From Psychroflexus salis (GTDB lineage: Bacteria > Bacteroidota > Bacteroidia > Flavobacteriales > Flavobacteriaceae), in NCBI RefSeq assembly GCF_014640175.1, contig NZ_BMGL01000004.1, positions 124,001 to 188,000 of the forward strand: 64,000 nt of DNA. Reading direction: 5' to 3'. The notes under the pieces are model-generated. The model made no database searches, was not told the origin of the DNA, and saw only the letters and a list, made by a program, of their open reading frames with translations. Of this stretch, positions 18,093-26,333 are shown one piece after another. The translations under genes and the position numbers were made by a program. How positions within the stretch are numbered: the first letter of the stretch is position 1; the number at the start of each line of letters is the position of its first letter.

Positions 18093-19058
18093 TTAACCAA
18101 AAAGTTTTTCCCAAAATCCTTTTTTTTCTAAATCTAAACCAGTTGAAAGTTGGTATAATTTTCGCCATAACCTAGCAGGGTAATCAATATTTTTTCTAAC
18201 AATTTCAACCATTTTAATACCATTATCATTAGTTACCAAAAGTTTACCAACTGAATAACTTCCCCAAGTTACATTAGCATTTTTCACATAATTAAAAATA
18301 GAGGGTCTATATTTTTTTATGTATTCTTCAGCTGTTATACTTTCATCATTATTTAAATCCCATTGCGAAACTATAATAACAAAGCTGGCGTTCTTCATTA
18401 TTTTTGGTTGAGTTGTCTCTAAATAATTGAGAAAATCATAATGTAAGCTATCTTCCCTGCCGTGTGCATCTGCAAGTGTTTCATTGTCATTTAAAGGTGG
18501 AGAAAATGGTGTAATAAGACTAAAAATTATCGGTGAATTGTCAATTTGCAGTCCGTTAAAAGCAGCATCTATTTTATCTGTAAACTCTCCTTTTTCAGAT
18601 ACTTTTATGCTTTTAATGTCTTCACCAGCTAAATCTAAAAACGCCATTTTTAAATTAGGCATTTTCTTGTTTGTAGGCTTTAGGTCTAAACCAATTAAAT
18701 CGAGTGTACCTTTTGATGTTGCTTCATACAGTTTCCCTTTATCAAAATACTCCACCATCTGATTAAATGCCAGTCGACCTTTTTTATAGAAATTTTCTTG
18801 TAGTACATTTACTCTAAAATAACTATCAACTCCTTGTCTGCCATAGTACATAAGGGAAGATAACAACAAGGATTTTCCTGCTTGAGGAAATCCTATAGGG
18901 ATTACACATACCCTCTTTTCACTACTTATTTCTGTAAAAGCTTTTGAAATTTCATGTTTTGTAAAATCAGCTAAAAACTTTTCTTGCTTTGGATTATTTA
19001 CTGAAATAGATTCGATGTTGTCATCATCTCCTTCTATATTTAAATTAAAATCTTCCAT
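18093..19058 (-). CDS. P-loop GTPase, centre of an uncharacterised membrane cluster
   Basis: A 321-residue soluble P-loop NTPase with GTPase motifs: G1 GFPQAGKS (56-63), G3 D-L-A-G-E-D (142-147, matching D-x-x-G) and G4 S-Q-W-D (231-234, in place of N-K-x-D). A hydrophobic strand precedes each. The layout is like the stand-alone and double-GTPase families seen in prokaryotic conflict and membrane systems, but only one clear GTPase domain is present. The N-terminus is acidic; the C-terminus is short and basic with aromatics. It lies 18 bp after a four-helix membrane protein and one base before its tail-anchored partner, so it probably works as a membrane-bound switch. Confidence 0.8.
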   Translation of the reverse strand: MEDFNLNIEGDDDNIESISVNNPKQEKFLADFTKHEISKAFTEISSEKRVCVIPIGFPQAGKSLLLSSLMYYGRQGVDSYFRVNVLQENFYKKGRLAFNQMVEYFDKGKLYEATSKGTLDLIGLDLKPTNKKMPNLKMAFLDLAGEDIKSIKVSEKGEFTDKIDAAFNGLQIDNSPIIFSLITPFSPPLNDNETLADAHGREDSLHYDFLNYLETTQPKIMKNASFVIIVSQWDLNNDESITAEEYIKKYRPSIFNYVKNANVTWGSYSVGKLLVTNDNGIKMVEIVRKNIDYPARLWRKLYQLSTGLDLEKKGFWEKLFG

Positions 19059-19076
19059 ACTTTTATTTGATTGAAT

Positions 19077-20174
19077 TTAAAATGATGATGGCTTTAATTT
19101 TTTCTTCTTTACACCTTCATTTTCATTTTCTTTCTTCTTAATTAGTAGATATATTGAAAGCGGGACGATGAAATCAATTAAAAGGCATAAGAAAATAATT
19201 GCCCAAGTATCGATTTCATTAATTCTTTCAACAATAGATGTAATTGTATGTTTAATTTTTCCTAGCTTATTCGCTCTTGGATGAGTATCTTCATCTAGTC
19301 TTTGTAAAATATTCTTTTGTTTATTATTTCCTTTATTTACCTTATCAATTGCAGTATTAAATTCTCCAACAAACTTCACTATATTATTAACGTTCTTATA
19401 TTCCGTTATAGAATCAAGTTTATAATTAGTTGAATTATCTGAACTAATACTATTTAGAATTACGGTATACTTTTTCTGTATTTCACCGAGTTCTTTAGTT
19501 CCCTCTCTGAATAAACCTGGGTCGTTTACATTCAGAATACCTTTAAGCATTAGAGTAGAGAGTGCCTGCTCGAACAAAGGCTCTATTTGTTCCCTTTGGC
19601 GCTTAGCATCATCCACGTTGTTAGTTACTTTTCCAAATGATGGTTGTTCAATTGCTGTCACCGAATATTTTGAAGATATTTCATTAAAATCATTGGTTCG
19701 TGCTCTGGCTTTTGGACCGTACCCTTTATTGTTGATTTCAGTTATTATTTGGTCTTTAAGACTTATTAAGTTTAAATAGTCTGAAACAGCTGCTGAATTT
19801 TCAGAATCTTGTATTGAAGATGTTCCGTTTACGTATTTTTGGAGTATATCGTTTAATGTGCTGGCCTCATTTTGAATTAGTGTTTTTGCCATGTAGGCTG
19901 GATAAAAATAATTAAGGTTTAATACTAAAAAACTAAAAGCACAAATGCTATAAAATATTAAAGCTGTTTTTTTACCATTAACAGCAAACCAATAAGTGAT
20001 TAAGGTTAACAATAAAATTATAGCAGCAATTAACAAACTACCATATTCAGACTGAAAAGGCTTCATTTCTTTCATGCCAAGGTGAGCATGCCAAAACCCC
20101 ACAGCAAATACTATTAAACTTAACAACCATGCACCTATTTTAATAAGTGGTGGGATGTTATTATCTCTACTCAT
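19077..20174 (-). CDS. Four-helix membrane protein with helical extracytoplasmic domain
   Basis: A 365-residue protein. Three membrane helices lie in the first 95 residues, a long helical and coiled-coil-prone segment spans about 100-330 (with N-T-A-I-D-K-V-N-K-G and a heptad-like I-L-Q-R-L-D-E), and a fourth helix at about 335-355 is followed by a strongly basic tail (K-K-K-K-L-K). With an odd number of helices before the loop, the central part should face the periplasm if the N-terminus is cytoplasmic. The layout resembles sensory transducers without a catalytic domain. Unknown family. It is 14 bp after the lipoprotein gene and 18 bp before the GTPase. Confidence 0.7.
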   Translation of the reverse strand: MSRDNNIPPLIKIGAWLLSLIVFAVGFWHAHLGMKEMKPFQSEYGSLLIAAIILLLTLITYWFAVNGKKTALIFYSICAFSFLVLNLNYFYPAYMAKTLIQNEASTLNDILQKYVNGTSSIQDSENSAAVSDYLNLISLKDQIITEINNKGYGPKARARTNDFNEISSKYSVTAIEQPSFGKVTNNVDDAKRQREQIEPLFEQALSTLMLKGILNVNDPGLFREGTKELGEIQKKYTVILNSISSDNSTNYKLDSITEYKNVNNIVKFVGEFNTAIDKVNKGNNKQKNILQRLDEDTHPRANKLGKIKHTITSIVERINEIDTWAIIFLCLLIDFIVPLSIYLLIKKKENENEGVKKKKLKPSSF

Positions 20175-20188
20175 GTTATTAATTTATA

Positions 20189-20530
20189 TCAGTTATTTAA
20201 TAAATACTTTAATCCTTCAATAGCTAAGTATTCCTGTAGTTCTTTATTGTATTCTTCGTTAGTACTTGGGCAATTATTTTCAAGGTGATGTTCCATTTTT
20301 TCCAACTCATCAAAAAACTTAAATTGTTTAAAAGCTTTTTTAACATCTGAATCTTGATATTCTTGTTTAGAAAGTAGTTCCATCACTTGAGGTAAATTGT
20401 CTTTAATAAGACTTAAACAATCTGCTTTAACTTCACTACAAGATAGTTGTTGGGGTTTGTTATTACATGAGAGAGCAACAAATAAGACTGTCATGAAATA
20501 GAACTTTTTAATGCGTAAAATACTTAACAT
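20189..20530 (-). CDS. Small lipoprotein, first gene of the GTPase cluster
   Basis: A 113-residue protein with a signal peptide ending in A-L-S-C (Cys 22) and a small helical mature domain with Cys residues in S-C-S-E-V-K-A-D-C and E-N-N-C-P that may be disulphide-bonded. A second ATG at codon 13 would leave too short an n-region, so the longer form is preferred. No family recognised. It opens the compact run of genes down to the GTPase partner (gaps of 14, 18 and 1 bp). A pair of LytTR-type repeats lies 60-90 bp upstream, and a near-consensus minus-7 box (TACATTTT, 20548-20555 on the minus strand) lies between them and the start. Confidence 0.65.
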   Translation of the reverse strand: MLSILRIKKFYFMTVLFVALSCNNKPQQLSCSEVKADCLSLIKDNLPQVMELLSKQEYQDSDVKKAFKQFKFFDELEKMEHHLENNCPSTNEEYNKELQEYLAIEGLKYLLNN

Positions 20531-20587
20531 AAATAATGAATTAGAGTAAAATGTAAATTAGCATCAAAACTTTCATTTTAAACTAAC

Positions 20588-20621
20588 CATTTACTCAACG
20601 TATACATTAATTTATTAAACG
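20588..20621 (-). promoter_or_regulatory. Pair of LytTR-type direct repeats before the GTPase cluster
   Basis: On the minus strand CGTTTAATAAA (starting 20621) and CGTTGAGTAAA (starting 20600) are direct repeats spaced exactly 21 bp. TACGTTGAG fits the published LytTR half-site pattern [TA][AC][CA]GTTN[AG][TG]. The pair sits about 60 bp upstream of the lipoprotein gene, a normal place for an activator. The same 11-mer is repeated with the same spacing at the LytTR regulator's own promoter. Confidence 0.6.
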
Positions 20622-20624
20622 CTA

Positions 20625-23624
20625 TTAGTATGCCTTCAAAATAATCTTAACGGACGTTCCTTCATTGTTGGAAGTAATTATTAGTCTATTCTCGGGATGG
20701 ATAAGTGTCAACCGTTCTTCGATTAGTTTTAGTCCTTTGGATTTTGACTTTAAAGAGTTGTCAAACCCAATACCGTTATCAGAGATTTTAATTTCAATAA
20801 GATTGTTTTTAAGGGTGAAATAGATGCTTATTTTAGGAGATTCAATCTTATCATTAAATGCATGCTCAAAACAATTTTCGACAATGGGTTGCAAGAGCAT
20901 TGGTGGAATTTTCACAAGGTTTTTGTCAAGATTCTTTTGAACTCGCGTGGTATAGATTACTTTATTTCCAAACCTCAGGTTCTGTATCTTCACAAATAGC
21001 TTCAGAAAACCTATCTCTTCTTTAATAGTAATGGTTCTGCGAGATGAATAGTCTAATGTTTTTCGGATTAACTTAGAGAAACTATTCATGTAGTTCAGAG
21101 AGCTGTCAGTATCATTATCAATCACAAAGTTCTGTATTGCCCCTATCGCATTAAATATAAAATGAGGGTTCATCTGACTCCTAAGGGCTTCCATCTTGGC
21201 TTCTGCAATGCGTTTTTCAAGAATTGATTTTTGTTTTTGACGTTTGTTTAAAATCTGGTATCTTCTTCTAATAAAAATATAGACTAGTCCAGTGATAAGA
21301 AAAACGTACAATATATAAAACGGGATAGTATCCCAAAATGCTTGTTTAATAGAAAACTGTACTATTTTCGAACAGCCTAATTGCCCGCTATAGTTGTTTA
21401 TATACTCTAGCTCAATGTCATAATCACCCGGTGGCAGATAAGGTATAATAATCTCTTTATTATCAAACCAACTTTGCCAATCTGACCATTTCGTATGTTC
21501 TAATCCAAGGATGCGGTATCTGTAATCAACTTTTTTAGGGTATTTGATGTTATCACCTTTAAGAGAAATGTCGAATCGGTTTTGGTTATGTCTTAACTTA
21601 ATACCCTCAACTTTTGATAGTTCAGTTTTATTTCCATTTACTCGCAGTGAATTTGTCTCAATAGAGATGAGCTTGGTAGGGTTTTCTAATAATTTAAAAA
21701 GGTTGATGTGGTATAGACCTTTTGGAGTGGTTAAAATAAGTGTATGCCCCGTGACTTGAATGTCTTGAATATTTAAAGCATCAAAGCCTTGTTCTTGGTC
21801 AAGAAATCTTTTTTCACCCGTATTTAAATTGACAAAGTTAAGTCCTGTATTACTAACGGCTATGATATAGTCTCCATAACTATCTATGGCTGATATACCG
21901 TATCCGCTTAACTCACTTCTGTTTAAAACCTTTTTAAACGTTAGTGTGTCATTATATGTTAATTGAAAGATATTACCTCTGTAATCCGTTGTTAAAAGCG
22001 TGCTATCCGATATTTTTCTTGCTGTGACAAATTCTTTTTCTTGAACACTCCCATTTTGGTATAACGAAGTAAACTTTCCCTTTTCATAATAGTAGATGCC
22101 CGCAAACCGGCTAACTGCAAAAAGCCTATCTTTAAGTTTAATGAATTTAATTATGTCTCTTGGGCTGTTGGGGTCACTAAGTTCAAACTGTTGTATCTTT
22201 TTTGGTTTTTGCGGGTTTTTAAATATGAAAACTTTACTGTAAGGGTACTGAAATATCAAACCTAATTTAGGTCCTAAATAGAACCCATTGGATGAAGAGA
22301 TGGGATAATAATTACTAATTTTATATCCTTGATTTTGCTTATCAATTTTAAAGATACCAATCTTAGAATTTATGTAAATGCTTCCATCAAATTCCCAAAT
22401 CTTATCAAGGTTAAAAAAGTTTTCTAATCTTTCCTGTGTCAACGAAAAATATCTAAAGCGCTTCTTTTGTGGGAATCTTGATTCAAGATTATTATTTAAA
22501 ATTTCATTATTCATATAACGGATGAAATCTTTTTTACTGAGTATTTGTGTTTTATTTTTTAGTTGTATCTCTAAGTAGTCGTCAAAACTATAGAATACGT
22601 CACCATCTTTACTTGTAAGTGATGATTTAAGATTAGTTTTTGGGTAATGTGAAACCAAATGCTCTAAATCCAAAACTTGTACTCCTTTGTCCTTAGTGGC
22701 TAGAAGTAACTGTTTAGTTTTTTGCAGATGCAACATTGAATGTATCTCAATAGATTCGATATTATACCTTTCGTTCAAAGGAACTAATCTGTTGTCTGCT
22801 ATTTGGTAAAAACCACCAGATGCATAATTTACTCCCCAAGCTGCTCCATAGACTTTGTTTTTAATAGACTGAAAATCCCAGAACACAGACCCTCCAAAAT
22901 CAATGTAATTTCTTTTATTGTTTATAAAATCCATTACACTTGTTTTATGAATGCTATTCAACCATCTATGATTCCCATCTTTAGATAGATAGAGACTATC
23001 ATTTTTAGCCATTACACTAAAAAAACTTTTGTCGTCGTTAACTTGTTTAATTTTATTAGGTTCAATTCGGAAGCTACCTGTGTTATAGGTGATGAAATAG
23101 ACCTTATTGTCAAATTCAAAAAAGTCCATTACCTGTAATCTCGCATCCTCCTCTTTAAATGTTTTTAGCTGTTTAGTGTTGGTGTTGATGATTGAAAGTC
23201 CATTCTGTGTACCAACATAAAGGTTCGGACTTTTGTAATAAAGCTTCCTGATGCTGTTATCTGTAAGTCCATCGTCTTCATTAATTGATACAAATTTCTC
23301 CCCATCAAAGTAGGCTAGACCACCGCCAAAAGTTCCTGTCCATACAGTGTTATTGTCGTCAACTTCAACTTGCCAACAACTGTTGTGCGGAAGCCCATCG
23401 TTTTCAGTATAATTAATTATTTTGGCTTCATTGAGGTGTGATAGTCCATGTTCCGTGGCAACCCATAGGTCTCCTGACTTATCTTGTGCTATATCATAAA
23501 CAGTATTGCTAGGGAGTCCGTTTTTAATAGAAATAGTTTTTTTAGGGTATATCTGAGCAAACCCATGAAAACAGATTAATAAAAAGCCAAAATATATAAT
23601 ACTATCTCTCCAGAATTCTCTCAA
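20625..23624 (-). CDS. LytS-type sensor histidine kinase with beta-propeller sensor
   Basis: A 999-residue kinase. A signal peptide (1-23) is followed by two-component regulator propeller repeats (about 25-640, with many G-x-x-W-x-G/A-T-x-x-G-L units), a Y_Y_Y domain (about 670-755), one membrane helix (about 765-785), a coiled linker and a His_kinase domain (PF06580) with the phospho-acceptor His near 815 in S-Q-M-N-P-H-F-I-F-N, then an HATPase domain with E-N-C-F-E-H-A and D-N-G-I-G-F. The start is a TTG inside the regulator gene (23-bp overlap), and no ATG is available nearby. It senses an unknown periplasmic signal and should phosphorylate the LytTR regulator encoded just upstream. Confidence 0.93.
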   Translation of the reverse strand: MREFWRDSIIYFGFLLICFHGFAQIYPKKTISIKNGLPSNTVYDIAQDKSGDLWVATEHGLSHLNEAKIINYTENDGLPHNSCWQVEVDDNNTVWTGTFGGGLAYFDGEKFVSINEDDGLTDNSIRKLYYKSPNLYVGTQNGLSIINTNTKQLKTFKEEDARLQVMDFFEFDNKVYFITYNTGSFRIEPNKIKQVNDDKSFFSVMAKNDSLYLSKDGNHRWLNSIHKTSVMDFINNKRNYIDFGGSVFWDFQSIKNKVYGAAWGVNYASGGFYQIADNRLVPLNERYNIESIEIHSMLHLQKTKQLLLATKDKGVQVLDLEHLVSHYPKTNLKSSLTSKDGDVFYSFDDYLEIQLKNKTQILSKKDFIRYMNNEILNNNLESRFPQKKRFRYFSLTQERLENFFNLDKIWEFDGSIYINSKIGIFKIDKQNQGYKISNYYPISSSNGFYLGPKLGLIFQYPYSKVFIFKNPQKPKKIQQFELSDPNSPRDIIKFIKLKDRLFAVSRFAGIYYYEKGKFTSLYQNGSVQEKEFVTARKISDSTLLTTDYRGNIFQLTYNDTLTFKKVLNRSELSGYGISAIDSYGDYIIAVSNTGLNFVNLNTGEKRFLDQEQGFDALNIQDIQVTGHTLILTTPKGLYHINLFKLLENPTKLISIETNSLRVNGNKTELSKVEGIKLRHNQNRFDISLKGDNIKYPKKVDYRYRILGLEHTKWSDWQSWFDNKEIIIPYLPPGDYDIELEYINNYSGQLGCSKIVQFSIKQAFWDTIPFYILYVFLITGLVYIFIRRRYQILNKRQKQKSILEKRIAEAKMEALRSQMNPHFIFNAIGAIQNFVIDNDTDSSLNYMNSFSKLIRKTLDYSSRRTITIKEEIGFLKLFVKIQNLRFGNKVIYTTRVQKNLDKNLVKIPPMLLQPIVENCFEHAFNDKIESPKISIYFTLKNNLIEIKISDNGIGFDNSLKSKSKGLKLIEERLTLIHPENRLIITSNNEGTSVKIILKAY

Positions 23625-24354
23625 GGACCTCGGTTTTTTTTCTACTAGCTATAGGTAAACGTTCATTATTGATTAGTGTTAGATAGTTGCCGCCAGTATT
23701 AGTGTATTCTTTAACGTAGTTTAGATTAACAAGATAGGATTTATGAATCCTTAAGAAGAAATGGGAAGGTAATTGTTCATCTATTTTTTTTAATGTTCTC
23801 GCTAAAATAAATGAATTACCATCTACAAGGAATATACGTGAGTAATTACCTTCTGCTTTGCAGTATTGGATGCTATTACTTTTAATTAACTTATAGCCGT
23901 CTTCAGTGGGAAAAGCTATTTTGGGGTGTAAATGGTTTCCTGGGTCTATATTCTCTAGAAGAAGTCTAATTCTATCAAGCTCGTTTTTGTATTCCGTCTT
24001 TTTTTGATATTTCTTTACAGCAGAGTATAAGTCCATCTGGTCAATTGGTTTCAATAGGTAGTCTAAGGCACTCTGCTTGATAGCTTCAATAGCATACTCT
24101 GAGTGTGCTGTAGTAAAGATAACTTCGAAATCAACAACATCAAATTGCTTTAATAAATCAAATCCTGAACCATTTTGCATCTTAATATCAAGAAACACTA
24201 AATCGGGTTTATAGTGTTTTATCGAGTGAAAACCTTGCTCAATATCCTTGCATTTTTTGACTACGGTAAACTTATTTGGGAAATATCTATCTATAAGCTT
24301 TTTTAAATACTCTCTCGCTGGCTCTTCATCGTCTATGATTATAGTTTTTACCAT
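23602..24354 (-). CDS. LytTR-family response regulator
   Basis: A 250-residue regulator. The receiver domain (1-120) has the acidic pocket D-D-E (8-10), phospho-acceptor Asp 56 in F-L-D-I-K-M, Thr in F-T-T-A-H-S and Lys in L-L-K-P. The LytTR DNA-binding domain (about 150-248) has K-A-E-G-N-Y-S-R-I-F, R-T-L-K-K-I-D and F-L-R-I-H-K-S-Y-L-V-N. It overlaps the kinase by 23 bp. LytTR proteins bind pairs of about 9-bp direct repeats with about 21 bp between copies. Two identical CGTTTAATAAAC repeats with that spacing lie 40-75 bp upstream, on either side of a TATATTTG minus-7 box, so the gene is probably autoregulated. Confidence 0.93.
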   Translation of the reverse strand: MVKTIIIDDEEPAREYLKKLIDRYFPNKFTVVKKCKDIEQGFHSIKHYKPDLVFLDIKMQNGSGFDLLKQFDVVDFEVIFTTAHSEYAIEAIKQSALDYLLKPIDQMDLYSAVKKYQKKTEYKNELDRIRLLLENIDPGNHLHPKIAFPTEDGYKLIKSNSIQYCKAEGNYSRIFLVDGNSFILARTLKKIDEQLPSHFFLRIHKSYLVNLNYVKEYTNTGGNYLTLINNERLPIASRKKTEVLERILER

Positions 24355-24395
24355 ATTTCAAACATAATACATTATTAATTAGGTGAATAAAGGCG

Positions 24396-24427
24396 TTTAT
24401 TAAACGCAAATATATGTTTATTAAACG
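24396..24427 (-). promoter_or_regulatory. Pair of LytTR-type repeats at the regulator promoter
   Basis: On the minus strand the 12-mer CGTTTAATAAAC occurs starting at 24427 and again at 24406, exactly 21 bp apart. Each copy is also nearly palindromic; GCGTTTATTAAACGC at 24393-24407 is perfect. A minus-7 box TATATTTG (24407-24414, minus strand) lies between the copies. This placement suggests autoregulation, perhaps repression. Confidence 0.6.
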
Positions 24428-24465
24428 TGATTTTAGTTCGCTTGCGATTACTCAGTCCAAAAAGT

Positions 24466-24478
24466 CGTTTAGTAAATG
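24466..24478 (+). promoter_or_regulatory. Third LytTR-like site, facing the outer-membrane protein gene
   Basis: CGTTTAGTAAATG, on the plus strand, differs from CGTTTAATAAA at one of 11 positions. It lies about 60 bp before the ATG of the outer-membrane protein at 24539, a position suited to activation. No second copy at 21 bp was seen. Confidence 0.45.
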
Positions 24479-24538
24479 ACACTAAAACAATATTAATTTT
24501 TGGTTTGTTTTGGAAAATTAATAACAAAAATTATAATT

Positions 24539-25084
24539 ATGCGAAAAGTATTTATTTTATTATTTATGTTTTTTGTTTCAGTTTCGTTTGCTCAAAACTG
24601 GAATGGAAACATATCTGGAACAGTTGGTATCTTAAATTTTAAGGCCAGAGTTCAATATGAACTACCAATAGAAAGTAATATGTCGACAGGAGCAAATCTT
24701 AATTATTATTTCGTAAACTGGACAGGTCCGTTGATTGAGCCTTTTTTTAGGTTTTACAGAAAAAAAGATAGTAATGCTGAAGGCTGGTTTCTTCAAGGGA
24801 AATTAGGATACGGAAACTTAAAAAGTTTGGAGGAATATTTCAGTCTTGACCCAAATTATAGTCAAAAGCGATGGTCAACGTTTGGGGGAGGTGTCGCAGT
24901 TGGTAATAAATTTTTTATTTCAGATGTATTAACGTTAGAGATTTTAGGCGGACTTAGAGTTTATTCTGGTCCTAATTTTAGCGAAGACGAATATGATTTA
25001 GATGAAGTTGGAGAAGACTTGGGTTGGGCTGTCACAACAGGTTTACCTTTAGATTTACAAATTAAAATAGGATATCAGTTTTGA
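24539..25084 (+). CDS. Putative outer-membrane beta-barrel protein
   Basis: A 181-residue protein counted from the ATG at 24539, which gives a proper signal peptide (M-R-K-V-F then a hydrophobic core, cleaved after S-F-A-Q). The mature part alternates hydrophobic and polar residues in short strands with many Gly and aromatic residues and ends in I-G-Y-Q-F, a typical C-terminal barrel strand with terminal Phe. It is probably a small outer-membrane barrel of about eight strands. It is transcribed away from the LytTR regulator and has a LytTR-like site upstream, so it may be a regulon member. Specific function unknown. Confidence 0.75.
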   Translation: MRKVFILLFMFFVSVSFAQNWNGNISGTVGILNFKARVQYELPIESNMSTGANLNYYFVNWTGPLIEPFFRFYRKKDSNAEGWFLQGKLGYGNLKSLEEYFSLDPNYSQKRWSTFGGGVAVGNKFFISDVLTLEILGGLRVYSGPNFSEDEYDLDEVGEDLGWAVTTGLPLDLQIKIGYQF

Positions 25085-25086
25085 TA

Positions 25087-25608
25087 ATGAATAATATTAG
25101 AATTTCTTTTTTCACAACTTTATTAGTTGTCTTGTCATTTTATTCTTGTAGTATAGATGATGATGAAAATACTAATACAGGTAATTACATTAATTTTTAT
25201 ATTGATGATGATTTTTATGAAGGATATTCAAATTCGGAAATTTCTTCGGATTTAGAATTTGATGAATTAAATTATTATGATTTGGAATCAAATAAAATTA
25301 CAGGAGTTACTAGCTCACTTCCATTTCAAATATATTTAGAACCTAACAATACTCATCCTGATTTTGGGACACTGATTTATTATACAAGTAATAGCTATTA
25401 CTCTTTAACTTCAAAGGAAGATTGTGATAGTGGTTTAAATACAGTTTTGGATTATCAAGTAAATATTACTAGAAATGATGAGAAAGTTGGAGGTATAATT
25501 AAAGGGTCATTTGATGGAAAGATAGGACGTCGAAGTGGTTTCCCTTGTAACAATTGCTGCTATTTCATTTCTGATTTCTCAGGTGAGTTTAAATTGATAA
25601 TTAAATAG
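25087..25608 (+). CDS. Putative lipoprotein of unknown function
   Basis: A 173-residue protein counted from the ATG at 25087, two bases after the upstream stop codon. The signal peptide ends in a Y-S-C lipobox followed by S-I-D-D-D-E-N, the acidic tether common in this group. The mature domain is beta-rich, with a notable F-P-C-N-N-C-C-Y cluster near the C-terminus (residues about 152-159) that could bind metal or form disulphides. No family recognised. It is tightly linked to the outer-membrane protein gene and likely to be co-regulated with it. Confidence 0.7.
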   Translation: MNNIRISFFTTLLVVLSFYSCSIDDDENTNTGNYINFYIDDDFYEGYSNSEISSDLEFDELNYYDLESNKITGVTSSLPFQIYLEPNNTHPDFGTLIYYTSNSYYSLTSKEDCDSGLNTVLDYQVNITRNDEKVGGIIKGSFDGKIGRRSGFPCNNCCYFISDFSGEFKLIIK

Positions 25609-25650
25609 TCTTAAGTCCTTATTATATAAATAACTAATTTTTTCATTCAT

Positions 25651-25673
25651 TGGATATGTTACGCTGATATCCA
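25651..25673 (+). terminator. Hairpin, probable terminator
   Basis: TGGATAT (25651-25657) pairs perfectly with ATATCCA (25667-25673) around a 9-nt loop. A T-run (25683-25690) follows after about 8 bases, which is a little far for a classical terminator. It lies 43 bp after the lipoprotein gene. Confidence 0.45.
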
Positions 25674-25838
25674 TTGAGTAAGTTTTTTTTATTTTATGGG
25701 GGCTAAAACAGATTCAACAGTGAAAGTTATTTGGAAGAACTGAAAGGATTGTTGAAATAATTTCACTTTTTTTAATATAAAGCTTTCCTTTTCTTAATCT
25801 TACTATATTTATTAGAGTATAATGAACAGATATTTATG

Positions 25839-26059
25839 GGTCATATTTATGACCGGCAAAGCCAACCATGAGAACAAGTGGATATGAAGTTGGCGAAGGT
25901 GTTATCAATGTTTATAAATAAAAAATCCCTCTCCGAACGCCGTTGGATAGGAAGGGTAGGCAAGTTGCCTTTAAATACTCGTGGGGCTGAGAAATCAGTT
26001 GAGCAACCAGGGCATTCTTTTAGAGTGTCACAGACTTAAATCCTAGTTTGTCCCAGCCC
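25839..26059 (+). ncRNA. Candidate structured noncoding RNA, unassigned
   Basis: A gene-free segment of about 220 bp, less AT-rich than its flanks, with several strong stems in a row: GGTCATA/TATGACC (25839-25854), GCCAAC/GTTGGC (25861-25866 with 25889-25894), GGCATTCT/AGAGTGTC (26011-26029, 8 pairs counting G-U), ACAGACT/AGTTTGT (26030-26051), and a long-range GGGCTG/CAGCCC (25984-25989 with 26054-26059) that encloses the last two. CTGA-GAAA-TCAG at 25987-25998 competes with the long-range stem. A terminator follows at 26225. It does not match RNase P, tmRNA, SRP or 6S signatures that I know. A remnant of a group II intron domain is a possible alternative. The strand is inferred from the terminator. 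Confidence 0.35.
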
Positions 26060-26224
26060 AGCGGCTTGAAAGAAATAGGTTTTAAACTTTAATTAATAAA
26101 CATATTAAGAATTATGATTTAGTTTAAAATAATATTAACTATTTGTATGTCAATTAAATAAAACTATTTTAATTAAATTTCAAACATTTTAAAGCTGCAA
26201 CTTTGGTCAATTAGGGCTACTATG

Positions 26225-26256
26225 AAGAGTTAATTGAAAAGTTAACTCTTTTTTTA
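26225..26256 (+). terminator. Rho-independent terminator
   Basis: The perfect 8-bp arms AGAGTTAA and TTAACTCT with an 8-nt loop are followed directly by a run of seven T. There is no protein gene within 600 bp upstream, so it most plausibly ends the candidate noncoding RNA. Confidence 0.75.
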
Positions 26257-26292
26257 TACTCAAATTTTGAAAAATATTTACTGGAGGAGAAG

Positions 26293-26326
26293 CTTGTCCT
26301 GAGCGAAGAGTAACGGAGTCGAAGGG
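26293..26326. repeat. Intergenic palindromic repeat of the 'TCCTGAGCGAAG...GAGTCGAAGG' type
   Basis: The segment contains CTTGTCCTGAGCGAAG and, shortly after, GGAGTCGAAGGG. It resembles a short repeat dispersed in intergenic DNA of many Bacteroidota and other bacteria. Only one copy was seen in this window, so the assignment rests on memory of the motif. Confidence 0.5.
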
Positions 26327-26333
26327 AGTAAAA

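Noticed and set aside
17039-18100. Firm assignment of the GTPase partner as a GAP1-type protein
   Set aside because: Position and size fit, but the domain motifs could not be matched by eye; naming it would be a guess.
25980-26060. TPP riboswitch (CTGAGA core after GGGG)
   Set aside because: The GGGGCTGAGAAAT stretch recalls the TPP motif, but the second half (ACCTGA...GGATAATGCCAGCG) is missing and no thiamine gene follows.
25860-26060. Group II intron
   Set aside because: No domain V sequence, no GTGCG-type 5' end and no reverse transcriptase nearby. A fragment of domain I cannot be excluded, so it is mentioned only as an alternative.
25839-26090. RNase P RNA, tmRNA or SRP RNA
   Set aside because: None of the conserved blocks (GAGGAAAGTCC, GATTCGAC, GGTC...GGAAG) is present on either strand.
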